Of a DNA stretch of 8,152 nucleotides, positions 1 through 6,547 are shown piece by piece. The stretch's first letter is position 1. Every line of letters begins with the position of its first letter. Both the position numbers and the translations under genes were made by a program. Source of the stretch: Pseudomonas sp. PGPPP3 (GTDB lineage: Bacteria; Pseudomonadota; Gammaproteobacteria; Pseudomonadales; Pseudomonadaceae); contig NKIE01000111.1 of NCBI GenBank assembly GCA_002256055.1, positions 1-8,152 of the forward strand, written 5' to 3'. The notes beneath the pieces were generated by a model. That model saw only the letters and a program-made list of their open reading frames with translations, had not been told where the DNA came from and did not search any database.

Positions 1-1
1 C

Positions 2-1366
2 TTCAGCGACCTCAAGCAAGCACAGGCACAGCTCCAGCACCTGGCCTACCACGACTCTCTGACCAACCTACCCAATCGCGCCCTGCTGATGGACCGCCTG
101 AGCCAGCAGATTGCCCTGCTCAAGCGCCACAACCTGCGCGGGGCACTGCTTTTTCTCGACCTCGATCACTTCAAACACATCAATGATTCGCTCGGCCACC
201 CCCTCGGCGATGCCGTGTTGAAGATGGTCACCGCACGCCTGGAAAGCAGCATCCGCCAGGAGGACACCGTGGCACGCCTGGGGGGCGATGAGTTTGTCGT
301 GCTGCTCTCGGGCCTACCTGGCAGTCGCACTGAAGTTGTACGCCAGACACGCGACATCGCCAACAAATTGCGCCAATTGCTGGCCGCGCCCATGACCCTG
401 GAAGGCCACCGCCTGCAGGTCACGCCCAGCATCGGCATGGCCCTCATCCCCGATCACGGTGACACCCCGGCCGACATCCTCAAGCGCGCCGACATTGCCC
501 TGTACCGTGCCAAAGCCTCCGGGCGCAACACCGTGCAGATGTTCCGCCGCAACATGCAAGAAGCCGCCAGTGCCCGCCTGCGCCTGGAGAACGACCTGCG
601 TCTGGCCCTCGCCCGTGGCGAATTCGAGCTGTACTTCCAACCCCAGGTGGATGCCCGCAACGGCCAGATCATCGGTGCCGAAACCTTGCTGCGCTGGATG
701 CACCCACAACAGGGCGCACAGTCGCCGGCATTGTTCATCGATGTATTGGAAGAAAGCGGCCTGATTGTCGAGGTCGGCGACTGGGTACTGACCGAAGCCT
801 GTCACGTGTGCGCCGAACTGCTGCAGGCCAAGCTGATTGACGCTGACAACTTCAGCCTGTGCGTCAACATCAGTCCGCGCCAGTTCCGCCAGCCAGGTTT
901 TGTTGAACGGGTTGAAAGCAGTTTGCGCACAAGCCAGCTGGGCAACTCAATGCTGACCCTGGAGATCACCGAAGGCATCGTCATTCACAATATCGACGAC
1001 ACCATCAGCAAGATGCAGCAACTGAAAAAACTCGGTCTCAGTTTTGCCATGGACGACTTCGGCACGGGCTACTCGTCACTCACCTACCTCAAGCGCCTGC
1101 CGGTGGACGTGCTGAAAATCGACCAGTCGTTCGTCCGCGATGCCACCGAAGACCCTAACGACGCGGAGATCATCCGCGCCATTGTTGCGATGGCAATAAG
1201 CCTGGGGCTGGAAGTGATAGCCGAAGGGGTAGAGCACGAAGAGCAGCTGGCCCTGATCGTGCAGCAAGGCTGCCACCTGTACCAAGGCTACTTGTTCAGC
1301 AAGCCCCTGCCCCTGCCAGCCTTCCGCGCCCTGCTTGAACACGCACGCCAGCGCCCGCTGACGTAG
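2..1366 (+). CDS. GGDEF-EAL cyclic-di-GMP signalling protein (5' truncated by window edge)
   Basis: C-terminal 454 residues of a protein that makes and/or degrades the second messenger cyclic-di-GMP. The frame is open from base 2. The ATG at 89 lies inside the GGDEF domain, so the true start is upstream. The first residues (FSDLKQAQAQLQHLAYHDSL) resemble the linker between a PAS sensor domain and GGDEF. The diguanylate cyclase domain has DSLTNLPNR, an intact GGDEF motif (281-295) and an RxxD inhibitory site, RQED (254-265), five residues before it. The phosphodiesterase domain carries ETL instead of EAL (680-688), with the metal-binding Glu kept. It also has NISPRQF, LEITEG, DDFGTGYSS (from 1052), the Lys of LKIDQSF (1115), the Glu of IAEGVE (1223) and QGYLFSKPLP. 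Both domains therefore look catalytically competent. Its sensory input and membrane segments, if any, lie outside the window. The net activity cannot be predicted from sequence. Confidence 0.95.
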   Translation, partial: FSDLKQAQAQLQHLAYHDSLTNLPNRALLMDRLSQQIALLKRHNLRGALLFLDLDHFKHINDSLGHPLGDAVLKMVTARLESSIRQEDTVARLGGDEFVVLLSGLPGSRTEVVRQTRDIANKLRQLLAAPMTLEGHRLQVTPSIGMALIPDHGDTPADILKRADIALYRAKASGRNTVQMFRRNMQEAASARLRLENDLRLALARGEFELYFQPQVDARNGQIIGAETLLRWMHPQQGAQSPALFIDVLEESGLIVEVGDWVLTEACHVCAELLQAKLIDADNFSLCVNISPRQFRQPGFVERVESSLRTSQLGNSMLTLEITEGIVIHNIDDTISKMQQLKKLGLSFAMDDFGTGYSSLTYLKRLPVDVLKIDQSFVRDATEDPNDAEIIRAIVAMAISLGLEVIAEGVEHEEQLALIVQQGCHLYQGYLFSKPLPLPAFRALLEHARQRPLT

Positions 1367-1369
1367 AAC

Positions 1370-2329
1370 TCAGGCAGGCTGACAGACCGGCATATTCAGC
1401 AGCAGATCAATACGCTCCAGCTCCAGCTCGCGGCGCAGGGCGACAAACAGCGCCATGGCCTCGGGGTAAGTGCGCGTGAGCATGCCTAGCCATTGCTTCA
1501 GCCGCCCCGGCGCGCTGCGCACGGTCAGCGTCGCACGAGCCTGGCGCCAGAACTCCTGCAGCAGTGGCTGCAGCTCAGCCCACGTCATGGGCTGCACTTC
1601 CTGCCCGGCCCGCGCCGCGGCAATCTGCACCGCCAGGTCAGGACATGAGACCAAGCCACGGCCGAGCATAATGTCCTCGACTCCGCTGATCTCGCGGCAG
1701 CGCCGCCAGTCATCCAGACACCAGACTTCGCCATTGGCGAAAACCGGCACCTTGACCACGTCCTGCACCCGCGCCACCCACTCCCAGTGGGCCGGTGGTT
1801 TATAGCCATCGGCCTTAGTCCGCGCATGCACGACCAGCTGCGCCGCACCGCCAGCCTCAAGGGCCTGGGCACATTCAATGGCGCTGTGGGGACTGTCATA
1901 CCCCAGGCGCATCTTGGCCGTCAGGGGGATATGCGCCGGCATGCTCTGACGCACTTCGCGAACGATCGCATGCAGCAGTTCCGGCTCCTTGAGCAGCACC
2001 GCGCCACCGCGGGAGCGGTTGACGGTTTTGGCCGGGCAGCCAAAGTTAAGGTCGATCACCGGTGCGCCGAGAGTGCAGGCGAACGCGGCGTTATCAGCCA
2101 GGCACGCCGGGTCAGAACCCAGCAGCTGCACGCGCAGCGGTGTGCCGGCCGCGGTACGGGCACCGCTGGCCAGTTCAGGAGCAAGTTTCTGAAAGGTGGC
2201 GAGGGGCAACAGGCGCTCGCTGACACGGATAAATTCGGTCACGCACCAGTCGATGCCGCCAACCTGAGTCAGTACGTCACGGAGGATTTCATCGACCAGG
2301 CCTTCCATGGGCGCCAAGGCAATTTGCAC
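1370..2329 (-). CDS. dusC: tRNA-dihydrouridine(16) synthase DusC
   Basis: FMN-dependent, NADPH-using enzyme that reduces uridine 16 in the tRNA D-loop to dihydrouridine. The frame is open back to a TTG at 2353, but I choose the GTG at 2329. The protein then starts [11 protein letters not shown], as DusC proteins usually do, with an AGG about 8 nt upstream. This start also places the catalytic Cys of NFGCPAKTV at residue 98, matching E. coli Cys98, with Lys139 (TAKMRLG) and His168 (VVHARTK) in register. Length is 319 aa. The N-terminal TIM barrel carries the FMN-site motifs LAPMEG, FANGEVW and MLGRGL. The C-terminal roughly 80 residues ([12 protein letters not shown] onward) form the helical tRNA-binding domain. 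The [11 protein letters not shown] segment and full similarity to DusC argue against DusA or DusB. It lies 93 nt after the thioesterase stop and converges on the GGDEF-EAL gene. Confidence 0.93.
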   Translation of the reverse strand: MQIALAPMEGLVDEILRDVLTQVGGIDWCVTEFIRVSERLLPLATFQKLAPELASGARTAAGTPLRVQLLGSDPACLADNAAFACTLGAPVIDLNFGCPAKTVNRSRGGAVLLKEPELLHAIVREVRQSMPAHIPLTAKMRLGYDSPHSAIECAQALEAGGAAQLVVHARTKADGYKPPAHWEWVARVQDVVKVPVFANGEVWCLDDWRRCREISGVEDIMLGRGLVSCPDLAVQIAAARAGQEVQPMTWAELQPLLQEFWRQARATLTVRSAPGRLKQWLGMLTRTYPEAMALFVALRRELELERIDLLLNMPVCQPA

Positions 2330-2362
2330 GGGAACAACCTGAGAAGCAGACAAGGGGGCGCG

Positions 2363-2368
2363 ATTGTA
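2363..2368 (-). promoter_or_regulatory. Possible -10 element for dusC
   Basis: On the minus strand, TACAAT (5 of 6 matches to TATAAT) lies about 34 nt upstream of the chosen dusC GTG. No good -35 box is visible: CGGACA with a 15-nt spacer is the nearest, and it overlaps the adjacent hairpin. If used, it would give dusC its own promoter apart from the pgl operon. This is a weak call from pattern alone. Confidence 0.3.
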
Positions 2369-2380
2369 CTGCAGGAGCGG

Positions 2381-2411
2381 CGCTGTCCGCGCACGCTCTG
2401 TGCGGACAGCG
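2381..2411 (-). terminator. Strong intergenic hairpin, possible terminator or mRNA 3'-end structure
   Basis: A 13-bp stem (2381-2393 with 2399-2411, one G-T pair) and a 5-nt loop sit 11 nt after the thioesterase stop codon. The stem is very GC-rich. No T-run follows on either strand, so it does not fit a canonical intrinsic terminator. It may slow 3' exonucleases, partly terminate the pgl operon, or be a REP-like element. The hairpin is seen directly; its role is inferred. Confidence 0.5.
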
Positions 2412-2422
2412 GCACTAGGGCA

Positions 2423-2869
2423 TCAGTGTGCGGAGGCAGGTTCGATCAGCGCCCGACCATAACCCTCGACGAACTCCACCGGCATACGCTTGGGCTTGCC
2501 CGTGGAGATCTCAATGCAGACAAACGTGGTGCGCGCGCGCAAGAGGGTCACCGCATCGTCCGGCCGCCAGAGCTGGAAGTGCCGAGTCATCTTCAGGCGC
2601 TGATCGGACTCAACGATCCAAGTGGCCATCTGCAACTGCTGACCCTCATAGGCGCTGGCCAGGTAGTCGATCTCATGGCGCAACACCGCCATGGCCCGAT
2701 CCAGTCGTCGGTACTCGCACAGATCCAGCCCTAAGTGCTGGGAGTGGCGCCAGGCACAACGCTCCAGCCAACTGACATACACCGCGTTGTTGGCATGGCC
2801 AAGGCCGTCAATGTCGTCAGCCAACACCTGCAGATCGATAACAAAGGGCTCTGGCCGATCCCAACTCAT
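2423..2869 (-). CDS. Hotdog-fold acyl-CoA thioesterase (YbgC/FadM-like, 4HBT family)
   Basis: A 148-residue protein of the usual length for single-domain hotdog thioesterases, which hydrolyse acyl-CoA to free acid and CoA in the cytoplasm. The N-terminal family signature is visible: DDIDGLGHANNAVYVSWLE (residues 18-36), where the first Asp and the H-x-N-N-x-x-Y segment line the active site in YbgC and FadM relatives. The middle strands include VLRHEIDYLASAYEGQQLQM. The preferred acyl chain cannot be told from sequence. The ATG at 2869 overlaps the eda stop codon by 4 nt (ATGA) and has GGAG 5 nt upstream inside eda. The two are therefore probably co-transcribed and translationally coupled, which places it as the last gene of pgl-edd-eda. 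Because eda is broken upstream, its translation may be reduced unless its own ribosome-binding site suffices. No link to sugar catabolism is evident from the protein itself. Confidence 0.85.
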   Translation of the reverse strand: MSWDRPEPFVIDLQVLADDIDGLGHANNAVYVSWLERCAWRHSQHLGLDLCEYRRLDRAMAVLRHEIDYLASAYEGQQLQMATWIVESDQRLKMTRHFQLWRPDDAVTLLRARTTFVCIEISTGKPKRMPVEFVEGYGRALIEPASAH

Positions 2870-3475
2870 GGCTGCTCCAGGCCGCTGGCGATGTTGCGCG
2901 CCTCGGCCGCCAACTGAGTGATTTGGTCCCAGGCGCGGGCACGAACCAAGTTGCTCGGCGCTATCCAGGTACCGCCGACGCAGGCCACGTTGGGCAAGCG
3001 CAGAAAGCTCAGCAGATTGTCCGGTGTCACGCCGCCCGTGGGGCAGAAACGGATGCCGGTAAAAGGCCCCTTGAAGCTCTTGAGCATTTTCACGCTGGTG
3101 CTGCCGTTGGCCGGAAACAGCTTGAGCGAGCGATAGCCGTATTCCAGCGCCAACAGCACTTCCGAAGGCGTCATCACCCCTGGCAGGTAGGGCAAGCCAG
3201 AATCTTCCGCTGCCGCCGCCAAACGTTCGGTGCAGCCAGGGCTGACGGCAAACTGCGCACCGGCGTCGCGGGCTTCAAGAAACTGCTCGGTGTGAATCAG
3301 GGTGCCGGCGCCCACCAGCAACTGTGGCAACTCCTTACGAATCGCCGCCAGAGCGTCCAAGGCCCGCGGCGTACGCAAGGTCACTTCCATCCAGCGCCAG
3401 GCTGACATCCTCGATCACCAGTACCGGCAGTACCGGGCGAGCACGCTTCAACACCTGCTCCATTGTCAGCTTCAT
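2866..3475 (-). pseudogene. eda: KDPG aldolase gene, frameshifted by an apparent ~38-nt internal deletion
   Basis: Eda cleaves 2-keto-3-deoxy-6-phosphogluconate to pyruvate and glyceraldehyde-3-phosphate, the last Entner-Doudoroff step. The natural start is the ATG at 3475, 5 nt after the edd stop, with GGAG 8 nt upstream. This frame encodes MKLTMEQVLKRARPVLPVLV then IEDVSLAL, matching the first strand of Eda, but then runs out of homology and stops at 3335. Homology resumes one frame over, from RWMEVTLRTPRAL (3396 onward) to the stop at 2866. Aligned from memory to E. coli Eda, residues about 31-42 are missing. That needs a 38-nt loss, consistent with the observed frame change. In the downstream fragment Glu8 and Lys96 (SLKLFPA) fall exactly at E. 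coli Glu45 and Lys133, and FCPTGG is intact. A restored protein would be about 215 aa (E. coli 213). The ATG at 3408 could start only a barrel lacking its first strand and helix. It could be a real lesion or an assembly error. Confidence 0.88.
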
Positions 3476-3480
3476 CCTAC

Positions 3481-5292
3481 TCACTCCCATTCCAAAGTCG
3501 TTGCACCCTGATCCGCCGGCCCCACCAGGCGCCGCTGCGCACCGAACAGGCTTAGGCCAAAACCGGCCGCCAGCTCTTCTGTCGCCGTCGCCGGCTGCCG
3601 CGTGGCCAACTCAGCCTCGCTGACCTCCAGCTCCATACGCCCACTCAGCGCATCCAGGCTGATCCAGTCGCCCTCCTGCACCCGCGCCAGCACACCACCG
3701 GCAGCCGCCTCCGGAGTCAGGTGCAGTGCCGCGAGGACTTTCCCGGAGGCGCCAGACAAGCGGCCATCGGTGAGCAACGCCACTTTCTGGCCGTTGCGTT
3801 GCAAATTGACCAGCAGCGGCATCAGCTTGTGCAGCTCTGGCATGCCATTAGCACGTGGTCCTTGGAAGCGCACCAGTAACACCAGGTCACCTTGCAACTG
3901 ACCCGCGTTGTATGCCTGATGCACGGCGGCCTCGGAGTCGAAAACCCGCGCCGGAGCGCGGACCTGCCAATAAGCAGGGTCGACTGCCGACGTCTTCACC
4001 ATCGCCCGCCCCAGGTTACCGCTTAGCAGCTGCAAGCCGCTGTCCGCAGCAAAAGGCGCCGCTGCAGGGCGGACAATATCCTCAGCCGGGCTTTGCTCGG
4101 GCAAATCACGCCAGGCCAGGCGCCCCTCCTCCAGCCATGGCTCGCGGCAATAGGCCGCCAAGCCCTCGCCGGCGACAGTTGGCACATCCCCGTGCAGCAA
4201 ACCAGCGCCCAGTAGCTCGCGTATCAGCCAGCCCGGCCCGCCAGCCGCCTGAAACTGATTCACATCTGCCGAACCGTTGGGATACACCCGCGCCAACAAG
4301 GGCACGACCGCCGACAACGCGGCAAAATCTTCCCAGGTCAATTCATAGCCGGCCGCCCGCGCCATCGCGGGCAGGTGCAGACTGTGATTGGTCGACCCTC
4401 CGGAGGCCAGCAGGGCCACCACCGCATTCACCAGCGCCCGGGCATCAATCTGTACACCCAGAGGCAGATAGCGCTCACCCTGGCGGCTGTTGCGCGCCAC
4501 CAGCCGCGCCGCTTCGGCGGTCAGGGCTGCGCGCAAGGGCGTATGCGGATGGATAAAAGCACTGCCCGGCACGTGCAGCCCCATAGCTTCCATCAACAAT
4601 TGATTGGTATTGGCAGTACCGTAGAAGGTACAGGTGCCCTCCTGATGATAGGACGCCAGCTCTGTCGCCATCAGCTCATCACGACTGGCCGCGCCACGGG
4701 CATAACGCTCGCGCACTGCAGCCTTGTCCTTGTTGGCCAGACCAGAGGCCATCGGTCCGGCCGGCACAAATACCGCCGGCAAATGGCCAAAATGCAGAGC
4801 ACCAATGAACAAGCCCGGCACGATCTTGTCGCAGATGCCCAGGTACAGACCGCCATCGAAAATCCCGTGAGTCAGGCCAATAGCCGTGGCCTGAGCAATC
4901 AGATCGCGGGAGAACAGCGACAACTGCATCCCCGCCTCGCCCTGGGTAATGCCATCGCACATGGCCGGTACCCCGGCAGCAAACTGCGCCGTAGCCCCAA
5001 CCTTGGCCAATGCCACTTTCAGTTGATCGGGATAATCCTTGTAAGGCGCATGGGCCGAGAGCAGGTCGTTGTAGCTGGAGATGATGGCGATATGGGGCGA
5101 GCCGCCCTGCTTGATAATCAAGCGCGCCGCATCCGGCTGAGCCGCCAGAGCATGAGCCAGGTTGGAACAGCCCATGCGCAGGCGCGGCTCGCTTTCGGCA
5201 GCATGCTGCAAGCGCGCCAGGTAGCGCGCCCGATGGACTGCAGAGCGTTGTTCCAACGCGGCGGTAACCTGTTCGACAACGACATGCAGCAT
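3481..5292 (-). CDS. edd: 6-phosphogluconate dehydratase
   Basis: Edd removes water from 6-phosphogluconate to give 2-keto-3-deoxy-6-phosphogluconate, the committing step of the Entner-Doudoroff pathway, using an iron-sulfur cluster. The protein is 603 aa, the same length as E. coli Edd, and is similar along its whole length. IlvD/Edd-family landmarks are present: SSYNDLLSAH, VPAMCDG (Cys112), GICDKIVPG (Cys154), GTCTFYGTANTN (Cys221), GGSTNH, NGMPELHKLMP and LLTDGRLSGASGK. Cys154 and Cys221 are the best candidates for cluster ligands. HKLMPELH-type and SGASGK motifs distinguish Edd from dihydroxyacid dehydratase. The start at 5292 has GGGGAG five bases upstream (5298-5303). It lies 42 nt after pgl and 5 nt before eda, fitting one operon. 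The coding sequence looks intact, in contrast to eda. If eda is truly lost and no other copy exists, active Edd would build up KDPG. Confidence 0.97.
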   Translation of the reverse strand: MLHVVVEQVTAALEQRSAVHRARYLARLQHAAESEPRLRMGCSNLAHALAAQPDAARLIIKQGGSPHIAIISSYNDLLSAHAPYKDYPDQLKVALAKVGATAQFAAGVPAMCDGITQGEAGMQLSLFSRDLIAQATAIGLTHGIFDGGLYLGICDKIVPGLFIGALHFGHLPAVFVPAGPMASGLANKDKAAVRERYARGAASRDELMATELASYHQEGTCTFYGTANTNQLLMEAMGLHVPGSAFIHPHTPLRAALTAEAARLVARNSRQGERYLPLGVQIDARALVNAVVALLASGGSTNHSLHLPAMARAAGYELTWEDFAALSAVVPLLARVYPNGSADVNQFQAAGGPGWLIRELLGAGLLHGDVPTVAGEGLAAYCREPWLEEGRLAWRDLPEQSPAEDIVRPAAAPFAADSGLQLLSGNLGRAMVKTSAVDPAYWQVRAPARVFDSEAAVHQAYNAGQLQGDLVLLVRFQGPRANGMPELHKLMPLLVNLQRNGQKVALLTDGRLSGASGKVLAALHLTPEAAAGGVLARVQEGDWISLDALSGRMELEVSEAELATRQPATATEELAAGFGLSLFGAQRRLVGPADQGATTLEWE

Positions 5293-5334
5293 GGCGACTC
5301 CCCGTTCAGACCTGTGCGACTGCCAGTGTAACGG

Positions 5335-6033
5335 CTACGGCGCCCAATAAATGCGCAGCGGCAAACGACCAACCGTCAACAATGCGTGCAACGGCAGCGC
5401 ACGACTCTGCGGAGCATCCGCCAACACGGCATCAATTAGCTGTTTTTTATTTTGCCCAAACACCAACAAGCCCAGCCAGCGGGTCTGCAGCAACATGGAT
5501 AAATTCAACGACAGTCGCTGCCGCGGCTCGCTGGGCGCCAGCGCGCACAAGGCACCTGGCGCGGCCTGCAGATCAAGCGCTGGCGCTAATCCCGGCATAC
5601 CGGGAAACAACGAGGCAATGTGGCCATCCTCGCCCATACCCAACAAGACCGCAGCAAAGGGCATGCAGCCTTGCAGCTGGTCGCCCCAGAGAGTCGCAGA
5701 CGCTTGAGCACTGTCTGCCTGACGCGGGTCGAGGCAGGCAGCAGCAGGTAAGCCCTGCCGCAGCAACCGCCAATTGCTCTGCTCGGCATCCGCCGCAACC
5801 CAACGCTCATCCGTAGGACTCACATCGACCCGCGCCCACTCCAGCGGCTCAGCCGCCAGCAACGGCAGCAGTTGTTGCGGGCTACTGCCGCCGGGCAGCA
5901 ACAGCGAGGCACGCGCCTGCACCGACAAAATGGTCACCACTTGCACCGACAGGTCGTGCGCCAACTGGCGCACACAGTCGCCACGCTGAGCATGAGCAAG
6001 AAACACACTGGGATATTTGACAGCCACTCGCAT
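5335..6033 (-). CDS. pgl: 6-phosphogluconolactonase
   Basis: Pgl hydrolyses 6-phosphogluconolactone, the product of glucose-6-phosphate dehydrogenase, to 6-phosphogluconate, the substrate of the next gene, edd. The 232-aa protein is of the DevB/SOL type and normal length. Visible motifs are LLPGGSSPQQLL (phosphate-binding loop, residues 45-56), TDERWV (74-79) and GMGEDGHIASLFPG (132-145), with the catalytic His at 138. The C-terminal segment LPLRIYW matches the family end. The ATG at 6033 is the first good start, but its ribosome-binding site is poor (GCGGACGG close to the ATG), so the exact start is less certain than the product. It is the first gene of the pgl-edd-eda cluster. zwf, its usual partner, is not adjacent, because a tRNA unit lies upstream. 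I recognised no HexR-like palindrome in the 105 bases upstream. Confidence 0.93.
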   Translation of the reverse strand: MRVAVKYPSVFLAHAQRGDCVRQLAHDLSVQVVTILSVQARASLLLPGGSSPQQLLPLLAAEPLEWARVDVSPTDERWVAADAEQSNWRLLRQGLPAAACLDPRQADSAQASATLWGDQLQGCMPFAAVLLGMGEDGHIASLFPGMPGLAPALDLQAAPGALCALAPSEPRQRLSLNLSMLLQTRWLGLLVFGQNKKQLIDAVLADAPQSRALPLHALLTVGRLPLRIYWAP

Positions 6034-6138
6034 TCCGTCCGCTGGAAGGTTTCAGGCTACATGATGCGCTTATGCGCGGGCTGCACCCAAGCTGAAGACG
6101 GGCAGACCGGCAGAAATAACGAGAGGGGGATTTTTATC

Positions 6139-6178
6139 GGGCAGAAAAACAAAAGGGCCATCCTATTGGATGGCCCTT
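6139..6178 (-). terminator. Intrinsic terminator of the tRNA-Ala/tRNA-Glu unit
   Basis: A perfect 11-bp stem (6153-6163 with 6168-6178) and a 4-nt loop are followed on the minus strand by TTTTGTTTTTC. This is a textbook rho-independent terminator 29 nt after the tRNA-Glu 3' end. It separates the tRNA unit from pgl, so pgl needs its own promoter in roughly 6034-6140. I could not identify that promoter confidently. Confidence 0.9.
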
Positions 6179-6206
6179 GAACCCGAAGACCGGGAAAGTA
6201 TAAAAA

Positions 6207-6282
6207 TGGCGTCCCCTAGGGGACTCGAACCCCTGTTACCGCCGTGAAAGGGCGGTGTCCTAGGCCACTAGACGAAGGGGAC
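6207..6282 (-). tRNA. tRNA-Glu, anticodon UUC
   Basis: A 76-nt tRNA on the minus strand that reads glutamate codons GAA and GAG. The acceptor stem GTCCCCT pairs with AGGGGAC. The anticodon stem GGCGG/CCGCC encloses loop CTTTCAC with anticodon TTC (6246-6248). The T-arm is GGGTTCGAGTCCC and the 3' CCA is encoded (6207-6209). It is the second tRNA of a two-gene unit and a substrate of the GluRS encoded just upstream by gltX. Confidence 0.97.
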
Positions 6283-6302
6283 AAAACCTTCTCTTTGCTA
6301 CT

Positions 6303-6331
6303 ACTTGAAGCCGAGGTGGCCAGCTTCAAGT
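6303..6331 (-). other. Inverted repeat in the tRNA-Ala/tRNA-Glu spacer, likely RNA hairpin
   Basis: ACTTGAAGC (6303-6311) and GCTTCAAGT (6323-6331) form a perfect 9-bp stem with an 11-nt loop within the 56-nt spacer between the two tRNAs. No U-tract follows it on the minus strand, so termination is unlikely. A role in processing the dicistronic tRNA precursor is a reasonable inference. Confidence 0.55.
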
Positions 6332-6338
6332 CAAGAAT

Positions 6339-6414
<76 letters not shown>

Positions 6415-6431
6415 ATTCAAGGACGGGGCGC

Positions 6432-6460
6432 ATGTTAAGCGCAGCCCCTACCCTCGTCAA
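6432..6460 (-). promoter_or_regulatory. Sigma-70 promoter of the tRNA-Ala/tRNA-Glu unit
   Basis: On the minus strand a -35 TTGACG (6455-6460), exactly 17 nt of spacer and a -10 TAACAT (6432-6437) precede tRNA-Ala. Transcription would start near 6424-6426, about 10 nt before the tRNA. A GC-rich discriminator (GCGCCCCG) follows the -10, and an A/T-rich tract resembling an UP element lies upstream of -35. This combination is typical of stable-RNA promoters under stringent (ppGpp) control. Confidence 0.82.
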
Positions 6461-6513
6461 CACTTTTTTCAAAAACTTATGTTTATTCTGCAAGCAGAAC
6501 AACCACTTAACCG

Positions 6514-6539
6514 GGACCAGCGGCATCTACCGCCGGTCC
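6514..6539 (-). terminator. Hairpin just after gltX, possible terminator
   Basis: A 10-bp stem (6514-6523 with 6530-6539) and a 6-nt loop start 8 nt after the gltX stop. One pair is G-U on the minus strand but a mismatch on the plus strand, so the structure suits minus-strand RNA. No immediate U-run follows. A smaller hairpin (TTCTG/CAGAA) and a TTTTT run near 6471-6494 may complete termination before the tRNA promoter. Confidence 0.45.
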
Positions 6540-6547
6540 GCGAGTGC

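Noticed and set aside
2330..2353. TTG start for dusC at 2353
   Set aside because: No ribosome-binding site precedes it. The GTG at 2329 gives the usual DusC N-terminus and places the catalytic Cys at 98 as in E. coli.
1787..2734. Long open frame (315 codons) on the plus strand opposite dusC and the thioesterase
   Set aside because: It crosses two well-supported minus-strand genes, has low-complexity composition and no recognisable motif. It is an antisense shadow of GC-rich codon use.
2866..3408. Treating the 180-codon frame from 3408 as a complete short KDPG aldolase
   Set aside because: The first barrel strand and helix are encoded in another frame upstream from 3475 and would be missing. 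MSAWRW is a by-product of the frameshift, and the only SD-like bases (GAGG) abut the ATG.
4375..5331. Long plus-strand open frame (318 codons) opposite edd
   Set aside because: Edd is full length and conserved on the other strand. The antisense product has no domain features.
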